The notes under the pieces are model-generated. The model ran no database searches, was not told the origin of the DNA, and saw nothing but the letters and a program-made list of their open reading frames with translations. This document shows positions 56,744 to 64,000 of a stretch of 64,000 nucleotides of DNA, in pieces; position 1 is the first letter of the stretch; each line of letters begins with the position of its first letter. Source of the DNA: Alteribacillus bidgolensis (GTDB lineage Bacteria; Bacillota; Bacilli; Bacillales; Marinococcaceae). Where the stretch lies: assembly GCF_002886255.1 (NCBI RefSeq), contig NZ_KZ614149.1, positions 3,345,272 through 3,409,271 of the forward strand. The letters are read 5' to 3'. Made by a program: the position numbers and the translations under genes.

Positions 56744-57541
56744 ATGTTTGAACATGTGATTATAGGCCAATATTTGCCTGGTTCTTCTTTTTTACATCGA
56801 ATGGATGCCAGGGCCAAATTAATAGCAGTGTTTTCATTTATTTTTATTATATTTTTGATGAATAGTTGGGCTGGATACGGTATGCTCTGGGCAGGAGCAG
56901 CTATTATTTATTTTTTATCCGGAATACCGTTTCGCTATATTCGTAAAGGGATGTTCCCGATTTTAATTTTAATTGTGTTTACTTTCTTTCTTCATGCTCT
57001 TTTCACTAAAGAAGGGGAAATTCTTATATCTGCAGGATTTTTTACACTATATAAGGGCGGTGTAGAACAAGGTGTGTTTATCGCATTTCGATTAATTTTA
57101 CTTGTGTTTATTACCTCCCTATTGACGCTGACTACCAGTCCGATTGATTTAACCGATGCACTAGAGCAGCTGTTTACTCCTTTAAAACGTATTGGAGTAC
57201 CAGCACACGAAATAGCATTAATGATGTCAATTGCAATCCGTTTTATTCCGACACTGCTGCAGGAAACAGAAAAAATCGTCAAGGCCCAGTCAGCCAGAGG
57301 TGCTGATTTTAATAAAGGTACATTTCAAGAGCGATCACAAGCATTTGTTGCATTGCTTGTTCCATTATTTGTTCGAGCGTTTAAGCGGGCAGAAGATCTA
57401 GCTTTTGCTATGGAAGCCCGTGGTTATAATGGAGGAGAAGGAAGAACAAAACTTCGTCAACTGACTTGGTCATTTCGTGATAGTGCAGCCTGTACAGCTG
57501 TACTGATATTTGGAATTTTATTGCTTTTTTTCAGGGATTAA
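56744..57541 (+). CDS. ecfT: EcfT, energy-coupling factor transporter membrane protein
   Basis: A 265-residue membrane subunit with about five to six hydrophobic segments. 'GQYLPGSSFLHRMDARAKL' near the start and the coupling motifs 'AQSARGADFN' (near residue 183) and 'AMEARGYNGG' (near 224), which contact the ATPases, are visible. 'aagaaggagt' precedes the ATG. Confidence 0.95.
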   Translation: MFEHVIIGQYLPGSSFLHRMDARAKLIAVFSFIFIIFLMNSWAGYGMLWAGAAIIYFLSGIPFRYIRKGMFPILILIVFTFFLHALFTKEGEILISAGFFTLYKGGVEQGVFIAFRLILLVFITSLLTLTTSPIDLTDALEQLFTPLKRIGVPAHEIALMMSIAIRFIPTLLQETEKIVKAQSARGADFNKGTFQERSQAFVALLVPLFVRAFKRAEDLAFAMEARGYNGGEGRTKLRQLTWSFRDSAACTAVLIFGILLLFFRD

Positions 57542-57555
57542 GGAGAGATATATTC

Positions 57556-58299
57556 ATGCAGAGAGTAAAAGCTGTCGTTAGTTATGAAGGTACATTCTTT
57601 TCAGGATGGCAAAAGCAGCCAGGTAAACGTACAGTTCAAGAAGAAATAGAAACAGCTTTAATAAGCATTCAAAAAGGACAAAAAACAAAGGTCACAGCTT
57701 CAGGACGAACTGATGCTTCCGTTCATGCTATCGCTCAAGTTATTCATTTTGATACCTCCTTATCTATCCCAGCCGATAAGTGGCCAAAAGCAATCAACAG
57801 CAAATTACCGGAAGATATACAAATTAAAGAAGCAGAGTATACAAGTTCTGATTTTCATGCACGCTTCGATGCTGTCGAAAAAGAGTACCGTTACCGCGTT
57901 CTTCCAAAACGAGAAAAAGATATATTTAGAAGAAATACTACCTTTTTTTACCCGTACCCTATAGAAGTGGCTGAAATAAAAAAAGCAGCTGCTTACCTTA
58001 AAGGAACGCATGATTTTTCTTCCTTTTGTGCATCTGGTACCGATGTGGTGAATATGGTTCGGACAGTGTATAAAGCGGAAGTACTCGAAAAAGGAGATGA
58101 ATTGCACTTTATTTTTCGAGGAAACGGCTTTCTATACAACATGGTGCGTATAATGGTGGGAACTCTGCTTGAGGTAGGAAAAGGCATGAGAAGACCAGAA
58201 GATATCCTTGAAGTAATCTACACAAAAAAACGAAGTGCTGCTGGAAAAACAGCGCCTGGCCATGCATTATATTTATGGGAAGTATGCTATGAAAAATAG
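57556..58299 (+). CDS. truA: TruA, tRNA pseudouridine(38-40) synthase
   Basis: A 247-residue enzyme. The catalytic Asp lies in 'ASGRTDASVHA' (near residue 53). 'DFHARFDAVEKEYRYRV' (near 98) and 'FRGNGFLYNMVRIMVGTLLEVG' region are typical. 'aaggagagatattc' precedes the ATG, 14 bases after ecfT. Confidence 0.95.
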   Translation: MQRVKAVVSYEGTFFSGWQKQPGKRTVQEEIETALISIQKGQKTKVTASGRTDASVHAIAQVIHFDTSLSIPADKWPKAINSKLPEDIQIKEAEYTSSDFHARFDAVEKEYRYRVLPKREKDIFRRNTTFFYPYPIEVAEIKKAAAYLKGTHDFSSFCASGTDVVNMVRTVYKAEVLEKGDELHFIFRGNGFLYNMVRIMVGTLLEVGKGMRRPEDILEVIYTKKRSAAGKTAPGHALYLWEVCYEK

Positions 58300-58414
58300 G
58301 TGCTAGAACTTAGGCAATTGGACGCTGGGCGGTAAAAAACTAAGATTTTTTGCTAAAACAACAAAAAACACATGTTTTTAATAAAAAAACAACGTCGCCA
58401 GGTGTAGCAAACCA

Positions 58415-58443
58415 TTGACATTACCCTCGCAATGTTATATGAT
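58415..58443 (+). promoter_or_regulatory. Promoter of rplM-rpsI
   Basis: A perfect TTGACA (58415-58420), a 17-base spacer and TATGAT (58438-58443). About 100 bases of leader follow before rplM. Confidence 0.85.
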
Positions 58444-58544
58444 GTTATTTGGCATTTCACGTCCCACAGCCCCGGGATCGGAAATGATGAACGTAATGAC
58501 ATGTGATATATAAATGTATGATAAAAGATTTAGGAGGGACATTG
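58444..58544 (+). promoter_or_regulatory. rplM leader, candidate L13 leader
   Basis: About 100 bases between the promoter and rplM. Firmicutes rplM operons often carry an L13 leader here. The segment 'cgtcccacagccccgggatcgg' can fold, but I do not recognise the family consensus with certainty. Confidence 0.4.
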
Positions 58545-58982
58545 ATGCGTACGACATATATGGCTAAGACCGACGAAGTAGAGCGCAAATGGTATGTTAT
58601 CGACGCAGAAGGCCAAACACTGGGTCGTTTGTCCAGTGAAGTAGCTTCTATTCTTCGCGGCAAAAACAAGCCTCAATATACACCGCACATTGATACGGGA
58701 GATAATGTGATCATTATCAATGCAGAGAAAATTGAACTTACTGGAAAGAAGCTCCGTGATAAGATGTATTACAGCCACAGTCAGTATCCTGGCGGATTAA
58801 AAGAAACACGCGCGTCTGAAATGCGTGCAAATAAACCAGAGAGAATGATTGAGCTTGCAGTAAAAGGAATGCTTCCAAAAGGTTCACTCGGACGTAAGCA
58901 AGCGAAAAAGCTTCATGTATTTGCAGGACCAGAACACAATCATCAAGCACAACAGCCTGAGAAGTACGAACTTCGCGGCTAA
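58545..58982 (+). CDS. rplM: 50S ribosomal protein L13
   Basis: A 145-residue early-assembly protein, the B. subtilis length. '[21 protein letters not shown]' region and '[22 protein letters not shown]' (near residue 106) are characteristic. The ATG at 58545 follows 'taggagggaca'; the frame is open from 58503 but holds the ribosome binding site. Confidence 0.96.
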   Translation: MRTTYMAKTDEVERKWYVIDAEGQTLGRLSSEVASILRGKNKPQYTPHIDTGDNVIIINAEKIELTGKKLRDKMYYSHSQYPGGLKETRASEMRANKPERMIELAVKGMLPKGSLGRKQAKKLHVFAGPEHNHQAQQPEKYELRG

Positions 58983-59002
58983 ATTAAAGGGAGGGTATTA
59001 TT

Positions 59003-59395
59003 TTGGCACAAGTGCAATATTACGGTACTGGCCGTCGTAAGAACTCCGTTGCCCGTGTATTCGTTGTACCTGGTGACGGTAGTATCACTATTAACAATCG
59101 CGACATTGATGAATATTTTGACCTTGAAACACTTAAACTTGTCGTAAAACAACCACTTGCTGAAACTGGCACAGAAGGTCAGTATGATTTAAAAGTAAAC
59201 GTAAACGGTGGAGGATTTACAGGACAGGCAGGTGCTATCCGTCATGGTGTAGCACGTGCACTTCTTGAAGTAGATCCTGATTTCCGCAAGCCGCTTAAGA
59301 ACGCTGGTTACCTTACTCGTGATGCTCGTATGAAAGAGCGTAAAAAGTACGGTCTCAAAGCAGCACGTCGTGCGCCACAGTTCTCGAAGCGTTAA
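59003..59395 (+). CDS. rpsI: 30S ribosomal protein S9
   Basis: A 130-residue head protein whose C-terminal tail touches P-site tRNA. '[14 protein letters not shown]' at the start and '[17 protein letters not shown]' at the end are standard. The start codon is TTG at 59003 after 'aaagggaggg'. Confidence 0.96.
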   Translation: MAQVQYYGTGRRKNSVARVFVVPGDGSITINNRDIDEYFDLETLKLVVKQPLAETGTEGQYDLKVNVNGGGFTGQAGAIRHGVARALLEVDPDFRKPLKNAGYLTRDARMKERKKYGLKAARRAPQFSKR

Positions 59396-59425
59396 GAAGA
59401 ACGTATCTTATTATTTCATGGGTTT

Positions 59426-59464
59426 GCCCTCTTTGCTCTCACAGAGCGGAGAGGGCTTTTTCTT
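59426..59464 (+). terminator. Terminator after rpsI
   Basis: 'gccctctttgctct' pairs with 'agagcggagagggc' around a short loop, then a T-run. It ends the rplM-rpsI operon. Confidence 0.9.
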
Positions 59465-59620
59465 GTTTGCCATGCGACTGGAAAATCGTTTGCAAAAGAG
59501 TGCGTATTTAAAAATATTTTAGCCATGCTCTTTTTACGGATTCGCCGGGTCCCCTGTAAGACGTCTTTTGATTTACTGCTAATCGATTGCTTCTGGTCGG
59601 CTAGTAAGGATTGATTTTTA
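59465..59620. other. Spacer between rpsI and the tetR-kyn locus
   Basis: About 155 bases, no recognised feature. A 77-codon frame on the minus strand spans it but crosses both terminators, so it is not credible as a gene. Confidence 0.4.
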
Positions 59621-59646
59621 GTTAAAAAGAAGGGACCTGCCCTTCT
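59621..59646 (-). terminator. Terminator of the TetR-type regulator gene (minus strand)
   Basis: A 7-bp stem, AGAAGGG (59628-59634) with CCCTTCT (59640-59646), with Ts following on the minus strand. It starts 4 bases after the regulator's stop codon. Confidence 0.75.
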
Positions 59647-59649
59647 CAT

Positions 59650-60261
59650 TTATTGCTGCGGATTACTGTAAAGCCCTTTCATATAAATAGTTGTCATATG
59701 CTTGATAATATCCTCGATATCATTAGAGGGCGATTCATGAATGACTTCCCACATAAACATCTCGTTTGTATAAAACCATAACCTTGCTACTAAAGATGGG
59801 GAAAGGCTCGAATCGGCAAGTTTATACTCTTGAGCATACATAATGTCCTTTGTAATGCTGGCTGTAAATTGATCACGAATATCTTGCCATCTTGCTTCTA
59901 CTTCTTTTGAAACACCAATTGCTTCCTTGAATACCTTCATCAACTCTTTTTTCTTTATAGCTAGTGACAGAAAGAGTTTAACTTGGTTTGAAACAAGTTC
60001 ATAAGCTTCGTTTGATGTAGCAGGATGAAACGGAATAGAAGCAATCTTTGTAAATTGTTCCATCGTATCTTCCATTATTTTAATAAGGAAATCTTCTTTA
60101 TTTTTAAAGTATACGTAAGCTGTTCCATGGCCTGTTTCTGCTTTATTATTAATGAGTCGAATCGTTGTATTTTGAAAACCATGTTCTAGGAAAACTAACT
60201 CTGCTGCTTTCAATAATCTATTCTTTGTTTCTATGGCTTGCTGCTGCCTACTATTAGCCAC
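59650..60261 (-). CDS. TetR/AcrR-family regulator, likely controls the kyn operon
   Basis: About 203 residues. The N-terminal helix-turn-helix domain (residues ~8-55) has 'ETKNRLLKAAELVFLEHGFQNTTI' region and 'GTAYVYFKNKEDFL', the TetR signature. The C-terminal ligand-binding domain resembles FadR/YsiA-type members only in general shape; I cannot name the ligand. A GTG at 60261 is chosen over the TTG at 60264 because the 'gggag' site is 7 and 4 bases away respectively. Divergent from kynU across a 170-base region with palindromes, which suggests control of the kyn genes by tryptophan, kynurenine or a product; this is inference. Confidence 0.85.
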   Translation of the reverse strand: MANSRQQQAIETKNRLLKAAELVFLEHGFQNTTIRLINNKAETGHGTAYVYFKNKEDFLIKIMEDTMEQFTKIASIPFHPATSNEAYELVSNQVKLFLSLAIKKKELMKVFKEAIGVSKEVEARWQDIRDQFTASITKDIMYAQEYKLADSSLSPSLVARLWFYTNEMFMWEVIHESPSNDIEDIIKHMTTIYMKGLYSNPQQ

Positions 60262-60344
60262 CAAATCTCTCCCTTATCGTTAATGAATGTCTCATCCCAT
60301 TATAACTTAAATTTAATATAAAATTTTAGACTTCATTCTTTTCG

Positions 60345-60419
60345 TTGACAATAAGTCATTGACAAAGTGTCAATAAAACTATAACATTGCTTATATAATA
60401 TGTTTGACAATTCTATCAA
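60345..60419. promoter_or_regulatory. tetR-kynU intergenic operator candidates
   Basis: Three TTGACA sequences occur within 75 bases. At 60358-60374 there is a perfect palindrome, ATTGACA-AAG-TGTCAAT. At 60404-60419 a near-palindrome TTGACA-ATTC-TATCAA. At 60345-60357 TTGAC-AATAA-GTCAT is a partial copy. A TATAAT at 60394-60399 lies between the second and third, so a bound repressor would cover the likely kynU promoter. The matching -35 box is unclear. Confidence 0.6.
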
Positions 60420-60438
60420 TTTAAAATTTTGAGGTGGA

Positions 60439-61722
60439 ATGGCAGTGAACCAAAACCATTTATATTCAGAAAAGTACGCAAAAGAATTAGACCAAGAGGA
60501 TCCTTTAAAGGATTATCGAGAGGAATTTTATATAGGAGATGCTATTTATCTGGATGGTAACTCTCTCGGTCTTTTATCAAAAAGAGCAGAAAAGTCCCTT
60601 ATGACTATTCTGAACTCGTGGAAAGAATACGGTATTGATGGTTGGACCAGCGGTGAAAATCCGTGGTATTACCTTTCCCGGGATTTAGGGAAGAAGCTGG
60701 CCCCTTTAGTTGGTGCTCAAGCTGAAGAAGTAATTGTTACAGGATCTACGACAACCAATATTCATCAGCTAGTGTCTACGTTCTATAAGCCAACTTCTAA
60801 AAGGTACAGAATATTAGCTGATGATGCTACCTTCCCATCTGACATTTATGCGTTAAAGAGCCAGCTGCAATTGAAAGGATATAACCCTTCTGAAGCACTT
60901 ATTCAAGTAGAGAGCCAGGGTGATATCCTAGTAGAAGAGCAAATCATCGATCAGATGAAAGAGGACGTAGCTCTCATTTTATTACCAAGCGTGCTTTATA
61001 GAAGCGGACAAATTTTAGATATGAAAAGACTGACAGCAGAAGCTCACAAAAGAAATATTATTATAGGCTTTGACTTATGTCATTCCATTGGAGCAATTCC
61101 TCATGAGCTTGATAAATCGGATGTTGATTTCGCTATGTGGTGTACCTATAAGCATATAAACGGAGGGCCTGGATCTGTCGGGGCATTGTATGTTAATAAA
61201 AAGCACTTTGGCCAGAATCCCGGATTGTCCGGCTGGTTTAGCTCTAGAAAAGATATCCAGTTTGAAATGAAACACGAATTAACGGCAGACGTAGATGCTG
61301 GTGCTTTTGAAATCGGCACCCCCCATGTTTTAAGCATGGCACCGCTGATTGGCTCGCTTAATATGTTTAATGAAGCGGGCATAAACAGCATTCGAAAAAA
61401 GTCCTTGGCACTTACAGATTACATGTTAGACTTAATCACCTATGAGCTGAAAGAATTTGGTTTCGAGATTGTAACACCACTTGAACACTCAAAACGTGGC
61501 GGACATATTCTTTTAAAACATCCGTACTCAGCAAGTATTTGCAAAGCACTTAAAAGTGCTCGTATCATTCCTGATTACAGAGAACCTAACTTTATTAGAT
61601 TAGGGCCTGTTGCATTATATAACTCGTTCCATGACATTTGGAAAACGATTCAATCGCTCAAACAAATTATGACAGAAGAAAAATATAAAAATTTTGCTAA
61701 TAAGCGAGACATTATCGCCTAA
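60439..61722 (+). CDS. kynU: KynU, kynureninase
   Basis: A 427-residue PLP enzyme cutting kynurenine to anthranilate and L-alanine. '[14 protein letters not shown]' (near residue 35) is typical. The PLP-binding Lys is in '[15 protein letters not shown]' (near 238), and 'GFDLCHSIG' (near 212) supplies the Asp that contacts the cofactor nitrogen. The ATG at 60439 is close to 'gaggtgg' (60431-60437); the in-frame GTG at 60445 is an equally plausible start. First gene of the kyn operon. Confidence 0.95.
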   Translation: MAVNQNHLYSEKYAKELDQEDPLKDYREEFYIGDAIYLDGNSLGLLSKRAEKSLMTILNSWKEYGIDGWTSGENPWYYLSRDLGKKLAPLVGAQAEEVIVTGSTTTNIHQLVSTFYKPTSKRYRILADDATFPSDIYALKSQLQLKGYNPSEALIQVESQGDILVEEQIIDQMKEDVALILLPSVLYRSGQILDMKRLTAEAHKRNIIIGFDLCHSIGAIPHELDKSDVDFAMWCTYKHINGGPGSVGALYVNKKHFGQNPGLSGWFSSRKDIQFEMKHELTADVDAGAFEIGTPHVLSMAPLIGSLNMFNEAGINSIRKKSLALTDYMLDLITYELKEFGFEIVTPLEHSKRGGHILLKHPYSASICKALKSARIIPDYREPNFIRLGPVALYNSFHDIWKTIQSLKQIMTEEKYKNFANKRDIIA

Positions 61723-61734
61723 GGATGGATGGAA

Positions 61735-62364
61735 ATGAAAAAAGGAAAGTGGATAGACATATCCCAGCCGGTTCATGACAATATTGCACATTGGCCCGAG
61801 GATATTCCGTTTTCATATGAATTATCGTTTACAAAAAAAGAGACAGGATCAGTAAACATTGGAAGGATTACTACCAGCCTTCATACAGGCACTCATGTTG
61901 ATGCACCGTTCCACTTCTCAGACAACGGTGAAAAAATTATAGATCTGGATATTAATCATTTTATTGGACCGTGCCTTGTTGCAGATGTAACCAGTTTAAA
62001 AACAATTAACAGAGCAGCCCTGGAAAACCTTCATATCTGTGGAGCCGAGCGCTTATTATTAAAAACCTCCACTAAGTGCAGCCCGAATACTTTTCCTAAA
62101 AGTGTTCCCTGTCTTACGGTAGATGCTGTGGATTTCCTAAAAGAAAGTGATATCAAACTACTGGGGGTCGACGTTCCATCCGTTGATCCGTTAGACAGTA
62201 AAGAATTACTGGTTCATCACCAATTGTATAAACACAAAATTAATATCCTGGAAAACGTAAAACTAGACCATATTAAGCCAGGTAAATATGAATTGGCCGC
62301 TCTTCCGCTTCCTCTAAAAGAGGGAGATGGAAGCCCGGTTCGTGCAGCCCTTAGGGTGCTTTAG
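61735..62364 (+). CDS. kynB: KynB, arylformamidase (kynurenine formamidase)
   Basis: A 209-residue cyclase-family metal enzyme hydrolysing N-formylkynurenine to kynurenine. The signature 'SLHTGTHVDAPFHF' (near residue 48) has the metal-binding His and Asp residues. 'WIDISQPVHDNIAHWPED' at the start is typical of KynB. The ATG at 61735 is preferred over 61729 because 'aaggatgg' (61721-61728) needs some spacing. 12 bases follow kynU. Confidence 0.94.
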   Translation: MKKGKWIDISQPVHDNIAHWPEDIPFSYELSFTKKETGSVNIGRITTSLHTGTHVDAPFHFSDNGEKIIDLDINHFIGPCLVADVTSLKTINRAALENLHICGAERLLLKTSTKCSPNTFPKSVPCLTVDAVDFLKESDIKLLGVDVPSVDPLDSKELLVHHQLYKHKINILENVKLDHIKPGKYELAALPLPLKEGDGSPVRAALRVL

Positions 62365-62391
62365 TAAAAAGTAATGTTGAGGAGTGATTAG

Positions 62392-63225
62392 ATGAAAAAT
62401 CCAACTAACAACGAAAACAATATTGAAACGAACTTTAAGGAAAAGATGACCTATGGAGAATATTTGCAGCTTGATTCCTTACTCTCAAGCCAGAACAGAT
62501 TATCTGGTCACCATGACGAAATGCTTTTTATTATCATTCATCAGGTAAGTGAACTTTGGATGAAGTTAATACTGCATGAGCTGAATGCTGCAATAGAAGC
62601 TATCAAAAAAGATCATTTATCTGTCAGCTTTAAAAAACTGGCTCGCGTATCACAAATCCAATTTCAAATAATACAGGCTTGGGATGTTCTGTCTACGTTA
62701 ACCCCATCTGAATACCTTGAATTTAGAGACTCTCTAGGAAGTGCTTCTGGCTTCCAATCTTATCAGTATAGATTAATTGAATTTGCTTTAGGTTATAAAT
62801 CAGATTTCATTCTAAAGATTTATGAAAAGGACACAAAACTACACCAGAAGTTAGAACAGGCTTATAGAGCACCCAGCCTTTACGATGTTTCTATCTCCGC
62901 CTTAAAAAGGGCAGGCTTCGACATTTCCGATGACATTCTGAAAAGAGATGTTTCTAAAGCTTATACATTTGATGAGAGTGTACATAAAGCTTGGAAAGAG
63001 GTTTATCTAAACACAGAGGATTACTGGGACCTATACCAACTTGCCGAAAAACTTGTTGACATTGAAGACCGTTTTCAACAATGGCGTTTCCGTCACATGA
63101 AGACGGTGGAAAGAATTATAGGTTTTAAAACAGGAACGGGCGGGTCATCAGGTGTTCATTATTTAAAAAAGGTTTTAGACCAAAGATTTTTTCCAGAACT
63201 ATGGGATTTGCGGTCAGAATTGTAG
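62392..63225 (+). CDS. kynA: KynA, tryptophan 2,3-dioxygenase
   Basis: A 277-residue haem enzyme opening the indole ring of L-tryptophan to N-formylkynurenine, the first step of the pathway. '[15 protein letters not shown]' (near residue 20), '[17 protein letters not shown]' (near 41) and '[24 protein letters not shown]' region (near 225-248; the haem-ligand His and the substrate-binding loop) are the family signatures. 'gaggagtga' precedes the ATG. Confidence 0.95.
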   Translation: MKNPTNNENNIETNFKEKMTYGEYLQLDSLLSSQNRLSGHHDEMLFIIIHQVSELWMKLILHELNAAIEAIKKDHLSVSFKKLARVSQIQFQIIQAWDVLSTLTPSEYLEFRDSLGSASGFQSYQYRLIEFALGYKSDFILKIYEKDTKLHQKLEQAYRAPSLYDVSISALKRAGFDISDDILKRDVSKAYTFDESVHKAWKEVYLNTEDYWDLYQLAEKLVDIEDRFQQWRFRHMKTVERIIGFKTGTGGSSGVHYLKKVLDQRFFPELWDLRSEL

Positions 63226-63286
63226 GCAGGAATCTTAATAAAAACCCATATGCTATGATTACAACGATTGAGGAAAGGATGATTAA

Positions 63287-64000
63287 ATGTCTGTTCCGAA
63301 CGTAAGGGAAATCAAGGTAAAACAGCATCGAAAAAAGTTTGAGATGCCGGATGTAGTAGTCATTTTGTTTGGTTTTTTGCTATTAGCCTTTATTGTTTCG
63401 TTCATACTGCCCTCTGGGGCTTATGAGCGGGTGGAAAGAAACGGGGTAACCCAAGTAGACCCAGAGACTTTTCAATACATACCAATGGAGCCGCTTTCTA
63501 TCCTAGATATCTTTTCATCCATACAGATAGGGCTTGTCAACGCCTCAAGCATTATATTTTTAATTTTAATTGTCGGTGGAACTATTAAAGTGATTGAATC
63601 GACAGGGGCCATTAATGCAGGAATCCATTCTTTTATTACAAAATCAAAAGGGAACTATCAATTATTAATTTTTACATTCTGCACTATGTTTGCCCTTCTT
63701 GCCTCTTTAGGGATTGCTCCTAACCTTGCCATCGCTTTTGTTCCGATAGGGCTTTTGTTAGCTCGTTCTTTAAAATTGGATCCCATTGTTGGAGTGGCAA
63801 TGGTTTTTCTCGGAGCCTATGCAGGTTTTAGCGGCGGGGTATTCGACCCTGTAGTTACTGTCATGGGGCAGACGATCGCAGAACTGCCCCTCTTTTCTGG
63901 ATACCTATTTCGAATGGCTATATTTGCAGCCTTCTTATCTATTACAATAATATACATTTGCTTATACGCAAAAAAAATAAGAAATAATCCTGCTAAAAGC
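63287..64000 (+). CDS. YfcC/DcuC-type membrane transporter, 5' part
   Basis: Open from the ATG at 63287 to the window edge: 238 residues with no stop, read directly from the sequence. Several long hydrophobic segments are visible. 'ILPSGAYERVERNG' (near residue 41), 'FVPIGLLLARSL' and 'GVFDPVVTVMGQTIAELPLFSGY' region (near 183-205) match the YfcC family (C4-dicarboxylate/basic amino acid type permeases). 'aggaaaggatgatta' precedes the ATG. It follows kynA by 61 bases with no terminator, so it is probably in the kyn operon. Substrate unknown; tryptophan, kynurenine or anthranilate transport would be a guess from context. Confidence 0.82.
   Translation, partial: MSVPNVREIKVKQHRKKFEMPDVVVILFGFLLLAFIVSFILPSGAYERVERNGVTQVDPETFQYIPMEPLSILDIFSSIQIGLVNASSIIFLILIVGGTIKVIESTGAINAGIHSFITKSKGNYQLLIFTFCTMFALLASLGIAPNLAIAFVPIGLLLARSLKLDPIVGVAMVFLGAYAGFSGGVFDPVVTVMGQTIAELPLFSGYLFRMAIFAAFLSITIIYICLYAKKIRNNPAKS

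Noticed and set aside
59416..59649. 77-codon minus-strand frame downstream of the TetR-type gene
   Set aside because: It overlaps the terminators of both rpsI and the TetR gene and has no motif.

Overview
The window is a stretch of a low-GC Gram-positive (Firmicutes) chromosome and almost certainly comes from the Bacillaceae. Gene order closely follows the Bacillus subtilis region from the rRNA operons through ctsR-clpC, sigH and secE-nusG to the rpoBC, str, S10, spc and alpha ribosomal clusters. Protein lengths and motifs match that family: a 154-residue CtsR, McsA/McsB, DisA, SigH, zinc-type S14, L33 and L36. Strong AAGGAGG ribosome binding sites and frequent TTG/GTG starts agree. I cannot name the genus; no close species match can be made by eye.

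Layout. (1) 1-2293: 3' two-thirds of a 23S rRNA gene, a 5S gene and a terminator, with no tRNA genes after it. (2) 2301-3609: a complete ISL3-type insertion sequence with imperfect terminal inverted repeats and a perfect 8-bp target duplication; its transposase is broken by a -1 frameshift. (3) 3610-5050: a gene-poor stretch, an MgtC-family membrane protein and the CtsR-controlled promoter. (4) 5080-12292: ctsR-mcsA-mcsB-clpC heat-shock operon, then radA and disA. (5) 12505-20664: yacL, ispD-ispF, gltX, a cysteine T-box riboswitch, cysE-cysS-mrnC-rlmB-rae1. (6) 20669-25596: sigH, rpmG, secE-nusG, rplK-rplA, and rplJ-rplL behind an L10 leader. (7) 25605-25943: an intergenic element full of hairpins with IS-like ends. 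(8) 26069-39212: rsmC-like methyltransferase, rpoB, rpoC, ybxF, rpsL, rpsG, fusA, tuf. (9) 39264-54797: the S10-spc-alpha superoperon from rpsJ to rplQ, including secY, adk, map, infA, rpmJ and rpoA. (10) 54987-59464: ecfA1-ecfA2-ecfT-truA, then rplM-rpsI. (11) 59621-64000: an accessory tryptophan-degradation locus: a divergent TetR-type regulator, kynU-kynB-kynA and the start of a YfcC-type permease cut by the window edge.

How the genes work together. Most of the window is the transcription-translation core with its own control elements (T-box, L10 leader, leader hairpins, terminators). The ctsR operon supplies protein quality control: McsB marks proteins with phospho-arginine and ClpC unfolds them. 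The kyn locus would turn tryptophan into anthranilate and alanine.

The region is mostly conserved housekeeping DNA. I see no clearly new multi-gene system. The points most worth a second look are the structured intergenic element at 25605-25943, the adenylate kinase with half of its zinc site replaced, the TTGACA-based palindromes in front of the kyn operon, the ctsR promoter whose -35 box lies in the loop of the preceding terminator, and the recent but already frameshifted IS beside the rRNA operon.
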